The position numbers and the translations under genes were made by a program. 33,255 nt of DNA from Sphingomonadales bacterium (GTDB lineage: Bacteria; Pseudomonadota; Alphaproteobacteria; Sphingomonadales; Sphingomonadaceae), in the NCBI GenBank assembly GCA_013791705.1, contig VMTF01000199.1, positions 1 through 33,255 of the forward strand. The letters run 5' to 3'. The notes below the pieces were generated by a model. It was not told the origin of the DNA and searched no databases. It saw only the letters and a list, made by a program, of their open reading frames with translations. Position 1 is the stretch's first letter; every line of letters begins with the position of its first letter. Shown one piece after another: positions 1-7,605 of the stretch.

Positions 1-623
1 ACGCCCGATTCCTCGATCACGCCATTGCGGTAACACACCGCCCAAACCCAGCGCAGAGCGACGTCGGGCGGCCGCACCGGGCGGCCGCCCAGCACGAACC
101 CCGCGTTCGACGCATTGTCCGAGATGGTGTCGAGCACCTTGCGGGTGCGGCCGGTGTCCGGATCGATCGGCTGTATCCGCTGGTCGATGATCTCGACCGC
201 CGGAACCACGTGATCGGTCGCGTTGAGGACGTCGAACATCGTGCAGTTCGGGCCTTCGAGCGGCGACTTCAGGACGAACGCGAGTTCAAGTTCGACCCGG
301 GGGAAAATGAACCGGCTGATGTCGATGTCCGTTCCGGTCGCGAACACCATGTTGTCCAGCAGCGAGCCATAGTCGGGCTCGGTGATGTTCGACGAGCGTT
401 GCATGGCGCGACTCGTCAGGCCGATCTTGTGGCCGATGATCTTGTGGCCGCGCGCGAGCTTGCGGGCGATCCAGGCGCGCTGGATCGCATAGGCATCGGG
501 GATCGTCATGCCCGGATGTTCGAGCGAGAACTGGCGAATCTGGACGCGATCGCGCTCGGATTGATCCAGTCGCGCCGCAAGGTCGGCGATCGTAGCGGCG
601 TCGAGCGTTGTAACTTCAGTCAT
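1..623 (-). CDS. hpaH: 2-oxo-hept-4-ene-1,7-dioate hydratase, 3'-truncated by window edge
   Basis: Reading the minus strand from an ATG at 623 gives 207 residues with no stop before the left edge. The ORF track misses it because it is open-ended. The protein begins [20 protein letters not shown] and contains [53 protein letters not shown] and [17 protein letters not shown]. These match E. coli HpaH (about 267 residues) nearly block for block, so roughly 60 C-terminal residues are missing. HpaH is a cytosolic metal-dependent enzyme that hydrates 2-oxohept-4-ene-1,7-dioate to 4-hydroxy-2-oxoheptanedioate, the substrate of HpaI. An intact hpaI lies at 17745-18533. The gene is divergent from a LysR regulator that probably controls it. 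A related 2-hydroxypentadienoate hydratase (MhpD-type) is the main alternative, but the diacid-pathway version fits better. Confidence 0.9.
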   Translation of the reverse strand, partial: MTEVTTLDAATIADLAARLDQSERDRVQIRQFSLEHPGMTIPDAYAIQRAWIARKLARGHKIIGHKIGLTSRAMQRSSNITEPDYGSLLDNMVFATGTDIDISRFIFPRVELELAFVLKSPLEGPNCTMFDVLNATDHVVPAVEIIDQRIQPIDPDTGRTRKVLDTISDNASNAGFVLGGRPVRPPDVALRWVWAVCYRNGVIEESG

Positions 624-654
624 TTCCCGAAAACCCTGGCCCTGTTTGGTATGC

Positions 655-673
655 GGCATGTGGCGCAAATGCC
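655..673. promoter_or_regulatory. short inverted repeat upstream of hpaH
   Basis: The arms GGCAT and ATGCC are separated by nine bases, about 35 bases upstream of the hpaH start in the hpaH/lysR divergent region. This is a plausible regulator half-site pair or part of the hpaH promoter. Short arms like these also occur by chance. Confidence 0.25.
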
Positions 674-772
674 ATGACAGCAAATCCTTGCCGCACAGTC
701 ACGTCCCGAACCGTGTGAGGCGCGGCTTGCCGATAAGGCGCGACGGCCTGGTCATTGCCCGGTGACCGCGCG

Positions 773-795
773 GGCCATAGGCTTTACCTTTGGCC
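773..795. promoter_or_regulatory. 23-bp near-perfect palindrome upstream of the LysR gene
   Basis: The left arm GGCCATAGG and the right arm CCTTTGGCC match at eight of nine positions around a five-base spacer, CTTTA. The element ends 24 bases before the LysR start codon. A TTGCCC hexamer at 755-760 lies 16 bases before CATAGG, so the palindrome may overlap the -10 region of the lysR promoter and serve as an autoregulatory operator. Related sites lie at 7495-7513 and 11888-11906. Confidence 0.4.
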
Positions 796-819
796 GGGCA
801 GTGATATCGGTATTTCACC

Positions 820-1770
820 ATGGATGAAAACCAGCTTCGCAATTTCATGATGATCTGCCGCTGCGCGTCGATCACCGAGGCGGCCGATCGTCTGGGGATT
901 GCCCAACCATCGTTGAGCCAGCAGTTGCTGCGGCTGGAGGACGAGTTTCGGAGCAAGCTGTTTCATCGCACCTCGCGCGGGGTGGTCGCAACCGACGCGG
1001 GCCGGATGCTGCTCGAACACGCATCGGCGATCCTGCAGGCGATGAACCGCGCGCGCGAGGAAATCCACGAGAGCGACCGCGAGCCCCACGGGGAAGTCAG
1101 CATCGGTCTTCCCGCCACAGCCAGCATGGTGCTGGGCGTGCCGCTGCTGGTCGCGGCCAGGCCCGCGCTGCCGCAGGTCAATTTGCGGGTGCGCGAGGCG
1201 AGCGGCGAGATCATTCGCCAATGGCTGGACGAGAACCGGATCGACCTGGCCGTGCTGTACGATGCCGAAGGCGTCCGGCACCTTTCGACCAAGCCGATCG
1301 CGCGCGAAACGCTGCTGCTGGTGGGGCCGCCGGGCCTGTTCGGGCCACTGGACGAGCATGGCATCGCGCTCGAACCGGTCGATCCCGTGGTGCTGGGCAA
1401 CCGCGATTTCATCCTGCCGTCGGTGTCACATGGTTTGCGCAAGCTGATCGAGCGGCGCCTGCAGGACCACAACATCAATATCTCGGCCACGATCGAGATC
1501 GATTCGCTGGCCCATACCAAGACGCTGGTGCGCGCCGGGATGGGTTATACGCTGCTGTCGCATGCGGCGATCAGCGCGGAACTGGCCAACAATGAACTGT
1601 CCGCGGCCCGGGTCGGCAACGTCGATTTTTCGCGCAGCGTGTCGCTGGCCCGCAACCCGGCCAAGGCCCTGACGCGCGCCTCGCTGGAGATCGAAGACCT
1701 GACGCGCAAACTGGTGCGCGAAATGATCGCCGACGGACGGTGGATCGCAGAGCCGATTGACGACCTGTGA
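820..1770 (+). CDS. LysR-family transcriptional regulator
   Basis: This 316-residue protein has the usual LysR length and layout. Its N-terminal winged helix-turn-helix spans about residues 3-62 (SITEAADRLGIAQPSLSQQL, then LEDEFRSKLFHRTSRGVVATDAG). A periplasmic-binding-like effector domain spans about residues 90-300 and includes LPATASMVLGVPLL. The overall look is that of the Nac/Cbl-like branch. It should bind DNA as a tetramer and respond to a pathway intermediate. The ATG at 820 begins the helix-turn-helix directly, so no upstream start is needed. The gene is divergent from hpaH across 196 bp, the classic arrangement for a LysR regulator and its target, and the P450 gene follows on the same strand. 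The effector cannot be read from the sequence. Confidence 0.88.
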   Translation: MDENQLRNFMMICRCASITEAADRLGIAQPSLSQQLLRLEDEFRSKLFHRTSRGVVATDAGRMLLEHASAILQAMNRAREEIHESDREPHGEVSIGLPATASMVLGVPLLVAARPALPQVNLRVREASGEIIRQWLDENRIDLAVLYDAEGVRHLSTKPIARETLLLVGPPGLFGPLDEHGIALEPVDPVVLGNRDFILPSVSHGLRKLIERRLQDHNINISATIEIDSLAHTKTLVRAGMGYTLLSHAAISAELANNELSAARVGNVDFSRSVSLARNPAKALTRASLEIEDLTRKLVREMIADGRWIAEPIDDL

Positions 1771-1827
1771 GGGCCACGGTGGGCGGGGCTGTCCCGCTCG
1801 GGGGACGCCGCGACATGGTTTCTCTGA

Positions 1828-1856
1828 TTGTAATCGCCAGTCGCAATGTGTAATTA
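1828..1856 (+). promoter_or_regulatory. sigma70-like promoter for the P450 gene
   Basis: TTGTAA (1828-1833) and TAATTA (1851-1856) are separated by exactly 17 bases, and the AT-rich stretch stands out in GC-rich surroundings. Transcription would begin near 1863. That places the ATG at 1846, where the ORF track starts, upstream of the transcript and supports the start at 1888. An ATTG...CAAT inverted repeat overlaps the spacer and could be a regulator site. Confidence 0.5.
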
Positions 1857-1887
1857 TGGCGTCAACTGGAGAATGGGAGAAGCTCGA

Positions 1888-3189
1888 ATGTCCCTGTCTG
1901 ACGTATTGGACGATCGCCGCGTGATGCCCGCCGATGTTGCCGCGCGCATGGCTGATCCCAAGGCTTATGGTGAGTGGGCGCCGATCCATCGCAACCTGAC
2001 CTGGCTGCGGCAGAACATGCCGCTCGCGCTGGCGAACGTGGATGGCTACGATCCGTTCTGGGTGGTGACCAAGTATGAGGACATCAAGGAAATCGGCCGG
2101 CAGCCGACGATCTTCCTCAACAACGGCATCCGCAAGACGCTGATCAATCAGGACTTCGCGCGCCGCTCGGACGAGGCGCTGGCGGAAGGACGCAAGCCGT
2201 TCAACCGCTCGTTGCTGACGATGGATGCGCCCGAACACATGCGCTACCGGCTCATCGCGGCCCCGCGCTGTTCGCCCAAGAGGGTGAAGACGCTGACCGA
2301 CAAGGTGCGCGAGATCGCCCGGGGCGTGTTCGACCGGCTGGAAGGGGACGGCGGCGAATGCGACTTCATGGACACCGTTTCGAACCGCTATCCGCTGCGG
2401 GTGATCATCGCGTTGCTCGGGCTTCCGCCGGAAGACGAGGACATGCTGCTCGACATGACGCAGCGGTTCTTTTCCCCCAGCGATCCCGATGTTACCGCCG
2501 AGCAGAAGGGCAATTCGATCGGCGCGACGGCCAATCACGACGTGGCGCACGAGATGTTCGAATACTTTTCGGCGATCGTGGCCGAGCGGCGCAGGAATCC
2601 GGGCGATGACATCGCCTCGGTGATCGCCAACGCGCAGATCGACGGCAAGCCGATCGAACTGTTCGACGCGGCCAGCTATTACATGACGATCGCGACCGCC
2701 GGCCACGACACCACCGCGTCTTCCACCGGCGGCGCCGTGTGGGCGCTGGCCGAACGGCCGGACGAATTCGCCAAGGTGAAGGCCAACCGCAAGCTGATCC
2801 CCTCGCTGATGTACGAGGCAGTCCGCTGGACCTCGCCGGTCAGCCATTTCATGCGCACGGCCACCGCCGATTACACCTTGCGCGGCCAGCAGATCCGGGC
2901 CGGTGACTGGCTGATGCTGTGCTACCCCTCGGCCAACCGGGACGAGGACATCTTCCCCGACCCGTTCGAATTCCGCGCCGATCGCGTGCCCAATCCGCAA
3001 CTGGGGTTCGGCTTTGGCGCGCACGTCTGCCTTGGCCAGCATCTTGCCAAGCTTGAGATGCAGATCTTTTTCGAGGAACTGTTCAACCGGGTCGATCTTG
3101 TCGAACTTGCCGGTGAGCCCCGGCGGTTCGATTCGATCGTGGTGGGCGGCGTGAAGCGCTTGCCGCTGCGCTACCGGCTGGCCAAGTGA
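1888..3189 (+). CDS. cytochrome P450, soluble bacterial class I type
   Basis: From the chosen start the protein has 433 residues, normal for a soluble bacterial P450. All hallmarks are present. The I-helix oxygen-activation motif AGHDTTAS lies near residue 272 and the K-helix ExxR (EAVR) near 310. The haem loop FGFGAHVCLG carries the ligand cysteine near 381. There is no membrane anchor or fused reductase, so it needs ferredoxin and ferredoxin reductase from elsewhere. None is encoded in this window. The start at 1888 is preferred over 1846 because GGGAGA lies seven bases upstream of it and the likely promoter overlaps 1846. Its position between LysR and IclR genes in a CoA and ring-cleavage cluster suggests it hydroxylates a ring or side-chain carbon of the substrate. 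The substrate is not evident, and sterol, terpenoid or aryl compounds are all possible. Confidence 0.93.
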   Translation: MSLSDVLDDRRVMPADVAARMADPKAYGEWAPIHRNLTWLRQNMPLALANVDGYDPFWVVTKYEDIKEIGRQPTIFLNNGIRKTLINQDFARRSDEALAEGRKPFNRSLLTMDAPEHMRYRLIAAPRCSPKRVKTLTDKVREIARGVFDRLEGDGGECDFMDTVSNRYPLRVIIALLGLPPEDEDMLLDMTQRFFSPSDPDVTAEQKGNSIGATANHDVAHEMFEYFSAIVAERRRNPGDDIASVIANAQIDGKPIELFDAASYYMTIATAGHDTTASSTGGAVWALAERPDEFAKVKANRKLIPSLMYEAVRWTSPVSHFMRTATADYTLRGQQIRAGDWLMLCYPSANRDEDIFPDPFEFRADRVPNPQLGFGFGAHVCLGQHLAKLEMQIFFEELFNRVDLVELAGEPRRFDSIVVGGVKRLPLRYRLAK

Positions 3190-3211
3190 ACGGTCTGCCG
3201 GGCCACTCCGC

Positions 3212-4063
3212 CTAAGGTTCGCGATAGCCCAGTTCGGCGGACAGGGCCGCGACCTGCCGGCGCAGCTTGCAGGCGATCGGGCCATCGGGGGCGGGATCGA
3301 GGTCGGTTGCAGGCCCGAGCGTCGACAGCGCCGCGACTAGCGCGCCGCGATAGTCGAAGATCGGGGCGGACAGCCCGTTGACGGTTGGCGTCAGGCTGCC
3401 TTGCGAGATGCCGATGCCGTTGGTTCTCACTTCGCTGAAGATGCGATCGATCGCTTCGCGGGAGAGCGGCGGGCCGGCCTCGTTGGTCGATCCGACATGC
3501 CAGGGCCGTTCCAGCAGCGGGTTCACGCGTTCGCGCGGGAGCCATGCGCCGAACACGCGCCCGGTGGCCGAGGCCAGCAGGGGCATGACTTCGCCGACCC
3601 GGGTGCCATAGGTGATCGGTCGGCGCGGGTCTTCGACCGCGATGACGGTCGGCCCTTCCTGGGTCCAGATCGCCAGGGCGACGGAAAAGCCCAGCGCATC
3701 GCAAATCTCGGGCAGGCGGGGAATGACCAGCCGGACCACGTCGAGGCTCTGGATCGCGCGCACGCCCAGCACGCGGGCCATCGGGCCGAGCCGGTAGCGG
3801 CCGGTGTTCTCGTCGCGCTCCACCAGTTGCGACCGGATCAGGCTCACCATGTAGCGATGGGCCTTGGCCGGCGGCATCCCGGCGCTGGCCGCGAGCGTCT
3901 TGAGCATCGGGGCCGGGTTGTCGAACGCGTGTTTCGCCAGCGCCGCGACGAGGCGCATGCCGATCTCGATCGACTGGACGCCAAGCTTGCCATCGGTTTC
4001 CGGCGCCGCGGCGCTGGTGCCGGGGGCATCGTCGCTCGGGGAGTGGGACAGGGATTTCGGCAA
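3212..4063 (-). CDS. IclR-family transcriptional regulator
   Basis: This 283-residue protein has an N-terminal tail of about 25 residues rich in Ser, Ala and Asp. A winged helix-turn-helix follows (MLKTLAASAGMPPAKAHRYM, near residues 53-72). The linker segment GRYRLGPMARVLGVRAIQSLD leads into the C-terminal IclR effector domain, with segments such as GISQGSLTPTVNGLSAPIFD. IclR proteins are usually repressors or activators of aromatic catabolism and bind small organic acids. It converges on the P450 gene with a 22-base gap. It is divergent from the acyl-CoA dehydrogenase operon across 246 bp, which is its most likely target along with itself. Downstream ATGs are possible, but ATG at 4063 gives a complete domain. 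Confidence 0.88.
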   Translation of the reverse strand: MPKSLSHSPSDDAPGTSAAAPETDGKLGVQSIEIGMRLVAALAKHAFDNPAPMLKTLAASAGMPPAKAHRYMVSLIRSQLVERDENTGRYRLGPMARVLGVRAIQSLDVVRLVIPRLPEICDALGFSVALAIWTQEGPTVIAVEDPRRPITYGTRVGEVMPLLASATGRVFGAWLPRERVNPLLERPWHVGSTNEAGPPLSREAIDRIFSEVRTNGIGISQGSLTPTVNGLSAPIFDYRGALVAALSTLGPATDLDPAPDGPIACKLRRQVAALSAELGYREP

Positions 4064-4131
4064 GGTCGAAAGGTTCCAGTGCGCAGCACTCCGCAGGTAA
4101 CGCAGCGTGGCGGGAATGGCCAGTCATGGCG

Positions 4132-4156
4132 GGCGGTATCCCCCGATAGCCCCGCC
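4132..4156. promoter_or_regulatory. candidate IclR operator (interrupted palindrome)
   Basis: GGCGGTATC and GATAGCCCCGCC face each other around CCCC in the IclR/acyl-CoA dehydrogenase divergent region. The inner arms, about GGTATC against GATAGCC, are near-complementary. A TTGACA hexamer (4163-4168) begins seven bases after the element and could be the -35 of the rightward operon, but its -10 (about 4186-4191) is weak. IclR proteins typically bind short palindromes in this location. Confidence 0.35.
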
Positions 4157-4309
4157 GGGCGATTGACAGGCCCCGATCAGGGTTCACGATGGCCTGAATG
4201 CGCCGGTCCCCCAGGAGGGGACGCCGATTACCGGGCCGGGCGGGCTAATCGCTAGCTTTGCCGCTGCGACGAATGTCTGTCGCCTCGGCGGCACTGACGG
4301 GATGGAACC

Positions 4310-5482
4310 ATGGCCAAAACGAACTTGCAGGGCACCAACTTTCCGGAAATCCGGGAAGGGGTAGCGCGGTTGTGTGCTGAATATCCTGGCGAATACTGGC
4401 GCGCGCTCGATCGCGAGATGGCCTATCCCGAAGCTTTCGTGAAAGCGCTCGGCGATGCGGGCTATCTGGCCGCGCTGATCCCCGAGGAATTCGGCGGGTC
4501 CGGCCTGCCGCTCTCCGCCGCCGCGGCGATCCTGGAAGAAGTGCAGCGCGCCGGTTGCAACGGCTCTGCATGCCACGCGCAAATGTATATCATGGGCGCC
4601 TTGCTGCGCCATGGCAGCGCCGCGCAGAAGCAGCAGTATCTGCCGAAGATCGCCAGCGGCGAACTGCGGCTGCAGGCCTTCGGCGTGACCGAGCCGACCA
4701 GCGGGACCGATACCGGCGCGCTCAAGACGGTGGCGGTGCGGCAGGGCGATAAATACATCGTCAACGGCCAGAAGATCTGGACCTCGCGCGCGGAATATTC
4801 CGACCTCATGCTGCTGCTGGCGCGGACCACGCCGCGCGATCAGGTTGCGCGCGGGATCGACGGGTTGTCGATCTTCGTGCTCGACATGAACAAGGCCCGC
4901 GAGGCCGGGTCGCTGACGATCCGGCCGATCCGCACGATGATGAACCATTCGACCACCGAAGTGTTCTTCGACAATGTCGAGGTACCGGCGGAAAACCTGA
5001 TCGGCGAGGAGGGCAAGGGCTTCCGCTACATCCTTTCGGGCATGAACGCGGAGCGCATCCTGATCGCCGCCGAATGCATCGGCGATGCCAAGTGGTTCAT
5101 CGACAAGGCCAGCAACTATGCCAACGAGCGGCACCTGTTCGGCCGGCCGATCGGCCAGAACCAAGGGGTGCAGTTCCCGATCGCCAAGGCCTATGCCCAC
5201 ATGCGTGCGGCCGAACTGATGGTGAACCATGCGGCCGAATTGTTCGAGGCGGGCGAGCCCTGCGGCGAGCAGGCCAATACCGCCAAGATGCTGGCGGCCG
5301 ATGCTTCATGGGAGGCAGGCGAAGCGGCGGTCCAGACACACGGCGGGTTCGGTTTCGCCGAGGAATATGATGTCGAGCGCAAGTTCCGCGAAACCCGGCT
5401 TTACCAGGTCGCGCCGATCTCGACCAACATGATCCTGAGCTTCATTTCCGAGCACGTGCTCGGGCTGCCGAGATCGTACTGA
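4310..5482 (+). CDS. acyl-CoA dehydrogenase
   Basis: The 390-residue length is typical. Family segments are visible: FGVTEPTSGTDTGALKT for substrate and FAD contact, YIVNGQKIWTS, AERILIAAECIGDA, RHLFGRPIGQNQ and QTHGGFGFAEEYDVERKFRE near the C-terminus. The usual GTSEI catalytic-glutamate segment is replaced by QVAPISTNMI. The base is therefore probably supplied elsewhere, as in isovaleryl-CoA-like members, or the substrate is unusual. The enzyme would oxidise an acyl-CoA to its 2-enoyl-CoA with FAD, passing electrons to ETF. Its stop overlaps the ATG of the CoA-transferase by one base (TGATG), so the two are translationally coupled. Together with the following hydratase they form an activate-dehydrogenate-hydrate module. 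The chain type cannot be read directly. Confidence 0.9.
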   Translation: MAKTNLQGTNFPEIREGVARLCAEYPGEYWRALDREMAYPEAFVKALGDAGYLAALIPEEFGGSGLPLSAAAAILEEVQRAGCNGSACHAQMYIMGALLRHGSAAQKQQYLPKIASGELRLQAFGVTEPTSGTDTGALKTVAVRQGDKYIVNGQKIWTSRAEYSDLMLLLARTTPRDQVARGIDGLSIFVLDMNKAREAGSLTIRPIRTMMNHSTTEVFFDNVEVPAENLIGEEGKGFRYILSGMNAERILIAAECIGDAKWFIDKASNYANERHLFGRPIGQNQGVQFPIAKAYAHMRAAELMVNHAAELFEAGEPCGEQANTAKMLAADASWEAGEAAVQTHGGFGFAEEYDVERKFRETRLYQVAPISTNMILSFISEHVLGLPRSY

Positions 5483-6591
5483 TGCCTGAACGCCTGCCGC
5501 TTGAAGGGATTACGGTCGTCGCGGTCGAGCAGGCCGTGGCCGCGCCGTTCTGCACGTCGCGGCTGGCCGATGCGGGCGCGCGGGTGATCAAGGTCGAGCG
5601 GCCGGAAGGCGACTTCGCGCGCGGCTACGATGCGGTTGCGGCCGGGCAGAGCAGCTATTTCGTGTGGCTCAATCGCGGCAAGGAATCGGTCGTGATCGAT
5701 CTGGCCAGGCCGGACGGACAGGCGGCTTTCGCGCACTTGCTCGAAAGCGCCGACGTGCTGGTGCAAAACCTCAAGCCGGGCGCGCTGGCCCGGCTCGGGT
5801 TTGGCGCGGAAGCCTTGCGCCAGCGCCATCCCCGGCTGATCGTCTGCGCGATCAGCGGCTATGGCGAGAGCGGGCCGATGGCCGACCGCAAGGCCTATGA
5901 CTTGCTGATCCAGGCCGAATCCGGGCTGGCCTCGATTACCGGCGGGCCGAACGAGCCGGCGCGGGTCGGCACGTCGGTGGTCGATATCGCCACCGGGGCG
6001 ACCGCCCATGCGGCGATCCTGGAAGCCCTGATCGGCCGCGCCGCGACCGGGGAAGGGGCCGACATCCGCATTTCGATGTTCGACGTGATGGCCGACTGGC
6101 TGACCGTTCCGCTGCTGCACCAGGAAGGCGGCCGCCCGCCCAAGCGGCTCGGCCTCGCGCATCCCTCGATCGCGCCTTACGGGGTCTTCACGACCAGCGA
6201 CGGCAAGCAGATCCTGATCTCGATCCAGAGCGAGCGCGAATGGGCGGCCTTTGCCCGCAAGGTGCTGGACGACGAAAGCCTCATCACCGATCCGCGCTTT
6301 GCCAGCAACGTCGAGCGGGTCGCCAACCGCGCACAGACCGACCAGCGCGTGGCCGAGGCCTTTGCGGCGATGGACGCGGGCGAAGCGCGCCGCCGGCTCG
6401 AGGCCGCCGACGTGGCCTTTGCCGCCGTCAACGACATGGCCGACTTGTCTGCGCATCCGCATTTGCGGCGCATTTCGGTGGAAACGCCGAACGGCCCCGT
6501 GTCCTATCCGGCCCCGGCGCCGATCTTTGTCGATCAGCCGCGGCATTATGGTGCGGTTCCCGCGCTGGGCGGCGGGGAGGGGGGACAATGA
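5482..6591 (+). CDS. CaiB/BaiF family III CoA-transferase
   Basis: At 369 residues this is a standard single-domain family III CoA-transferase. Signature segments are VVAVEQAVAAPFCTSRLADAGARVIKVERP at the N-terminus, LNRGKESVVIDL, LVQNLKPGALARLGFG and YDLLIQAESGLASITG. The catalytic aspartate lies in SVVDIATG near residue 168. The enzyme moves CoA from a donor thioester to a carboxylic acid through an aspartyl anhydride and thioester, giving an ATP-free alternative to the two CoA ligases in this window. It overlaps the dehydrogenase upstream (TGATG) and the hydratase downstream (ATGA), so the three are almost certainly co-expressed. Family precedents pair such enzymes with branched dicarboxylic acids, but the acceptor here is unknown. 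Confidence 0.92.
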   Translation: MPERLPLEGITVVAVEQAVAAPFCTSRLADAGARVIKVERPEGDFARGYDAVAAGQSSYFVWLNRGKESVVIDLARPDGQAAFAHLLESADVLVQNLKPGALARLGFGAEALRQRHPRLIVCAISGYGESGPMADRKAYDLLIQAESGLASITGGPNEPARVGTSVVDIATGATAHAAILEALIGRAATGEGADIRISMFDVMADWLTVPLLHQEGGRPPKRLGLAHPSIAPYGVFTTSDGKQILISIQSEREWAAFARKVLDDESLITDPRFASNVERVANRAQTDQRVAEAFAAMDAGEARRRLEAADVAFAAVNDMADLSAHPHLRRISVETPNGPVSYPAPAPIFVDQPRHYGAVPALGGGEGGQ

Positions 6592-7475
6592 GCCCGTCGC
6601 CCCGGAGTCCGTCGCTCGATCTGGCGCACTTGCGCGAATGGATCGGCCGTGAGGAGACCGCCGAGGATGTGCTGACCGCCGCGCTGGCGCAGCGCTTCCA
6701 TGCGACGCTGGGCCTGCCGGGCAGCCCCGCGCGGGTTGGCGAGGTCGCGCCGCGCCTGATCCATTTCTGCCTGTGCCAGCCGGCGGTGCCGACCGCCGAG
6801 CTTGGCCGCGACGGCCATCCGCCGACCGGCGGCTTCCTGCCTCCGGTGCCCTTGCCACGGCGGATGTGGGCGGCCAGTTCGCTGAGCTTCGCCGGCGACT
6901 TGTGCGTGGGCGACCGGGTTAAGCGCCGCTCGCGGATCGCGGGCGTGACGATGAAGGAAGGGCGCAGCGGCGCGCTGTGCTTCGTCACGGTCGAACACCA
7001 GATTTCCACCGGCGCGAAGCCGCTGATCGAGGAACTCCAGACGCTGGTTTATCGCGGGGCGGAAACCGCGCCGAAGGCTTCGAGCCCGGCTACTCCGCCT
7101 GCCGCGCAGCCGGCGGTGGAAAGCGGCGAGACCGTGGTTTCGCGCGATGCCACGCCGCCGCTGCTGTTCCGCTATTCCGCGCTGACCTTCAATTCGCACC
7201 GGATTCACTACGATCTGCCCTATGCGATGGAGGAGGAAGGCTATCCGGGGCTGGTGGTGCATGGCCCGTTGCAGGCGACTTTGCTGTTTCATCTGGCCGC
7301 GCAGTGCCGGTTCGGCCAGCCGCCGGACCGCTTCGAATTCCGCAGCGCCTCGCCGCTGTTCGCGCATGATCCGCTGGTGCTGCACGCCGGTCCGTTGCAG
7401 GGGCACCGGATCGACGGGTGGAGCGCGCGGCCCGGCGGCCCGGCGGCGATGCGGGCCGAGGCATTCTGGCGATGA
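6588..7475 (+). CDS. FAS1/HTD2-like acyl-CoA hydratase (MaoC superfamily, double hotdog)
   Basis: The track ORF starts at 6240, but its first 116 codons are a shadow of the CoA-transferase. The real start is the ATG at 6588, which overlaps the upstream stop as ATGA. This gives 295 residues. The N-terminal half has the FAS1-like dehydratase pattern (FLPPVPLPRRMWAASSLSF, GDLCVGDRVKRRSRI, then GALCFVTVEHQI, then LQTLVYRGAE). A low-complexity linker rich in Pro, Ala and Ser follows. The C-terminal half carries the hotdog segment LTFNSHRIHYDLPYA with GYPGLVVHGPLQATLL, which holds the likely catalytic residues. Relatives hydrate mesaconyl-C4-CoA, itaconyl-CoA or fatty enoyl thioesters. In this operon it should hydrate the enoyl-CoA made by the dehydrogenase. 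Confidence 0.85.
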   Translation: MSPSPRSPSLDLAHLREWIGREETAEDVLTAALAQRFHATLGLPGSPARVGEVAPRLIHFCLCQPAVPTAELGRDGHPPTGGFLPPVPLPRRMWAASSLSFAGDLCVGDRVKRRSRIAGVTMKEGRSGALCFVTVEHQISTGAKPLIEELQTLVYRGAETAPKASSPATPPAAQPAVESGETVVSRDATPPLLFRYSALTFNSHRIHYDLPYAMEEEGYPGLVVHGPLQATLLFHLAAQCRFGQPPDRFEFRSASPLFAHDPLVLHAGPLQGHRIDGWSARPGGPAAMRAEAFWR

Positions 7476-7494
7476 CTGTGCCGGTAACATTCTG

Positions 7495-7513
7495 CCATAG
7501 GCATGGCCAATGC
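7495..7513. promoter_or_regulatory. CCATAGG-N5 palindrome-like site upstream of the extradiol dioxygenase gene
   Basis: CCATAGG, five bases, then CCAATGC matches the pattern of the sites at 775-793 and 11888-11906, with a weaker right half. It lies in the 130-bp gap between the hydratase and dioxygenase genes. That gap is the only sizeable one between the two modules, so a separate regulated promoter here is plausible. Confidence 0.3.
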
Positions 7514-7605
7514 ACCGCAGCACGACACGGGGCTACCTTGGCGGCGGCGCAAGTCGTAGCGCCGGACAGGTTGATTTGGCCAAGACGCGAAAGAGGTCTG
7601 AACTC

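Noticed and set aside
210-677. 155-codon plus-strand ORF at the left end
   Set aside because: It is antisense to hpaH, whose minus-strand reading matches the HpaH family throughout.
1426-3285. 619-codon minus-strand ORF over the P450 gene
   Set aside because: It is a GC-driven shadow: low-complexity Arg/His/Gly-rich translation with no domain, opposite a P450 that has every catalytic motif.
4163-4191. Confident promoter for the acyl-CoA dehydrogenase operon
   Set aside because: TTGACA is good but the -10 at 17-base spacing (ACGATG) is poor and the leader would be long. It is mentioned only within the operator entry.
6240-6587. N-terminal extension of the hydratase ORF
   Set aside because: It lies entirely inside the CoA-transferase gene in another frame. 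The ATGA-coupled start at 6588 gives a family-length protein.
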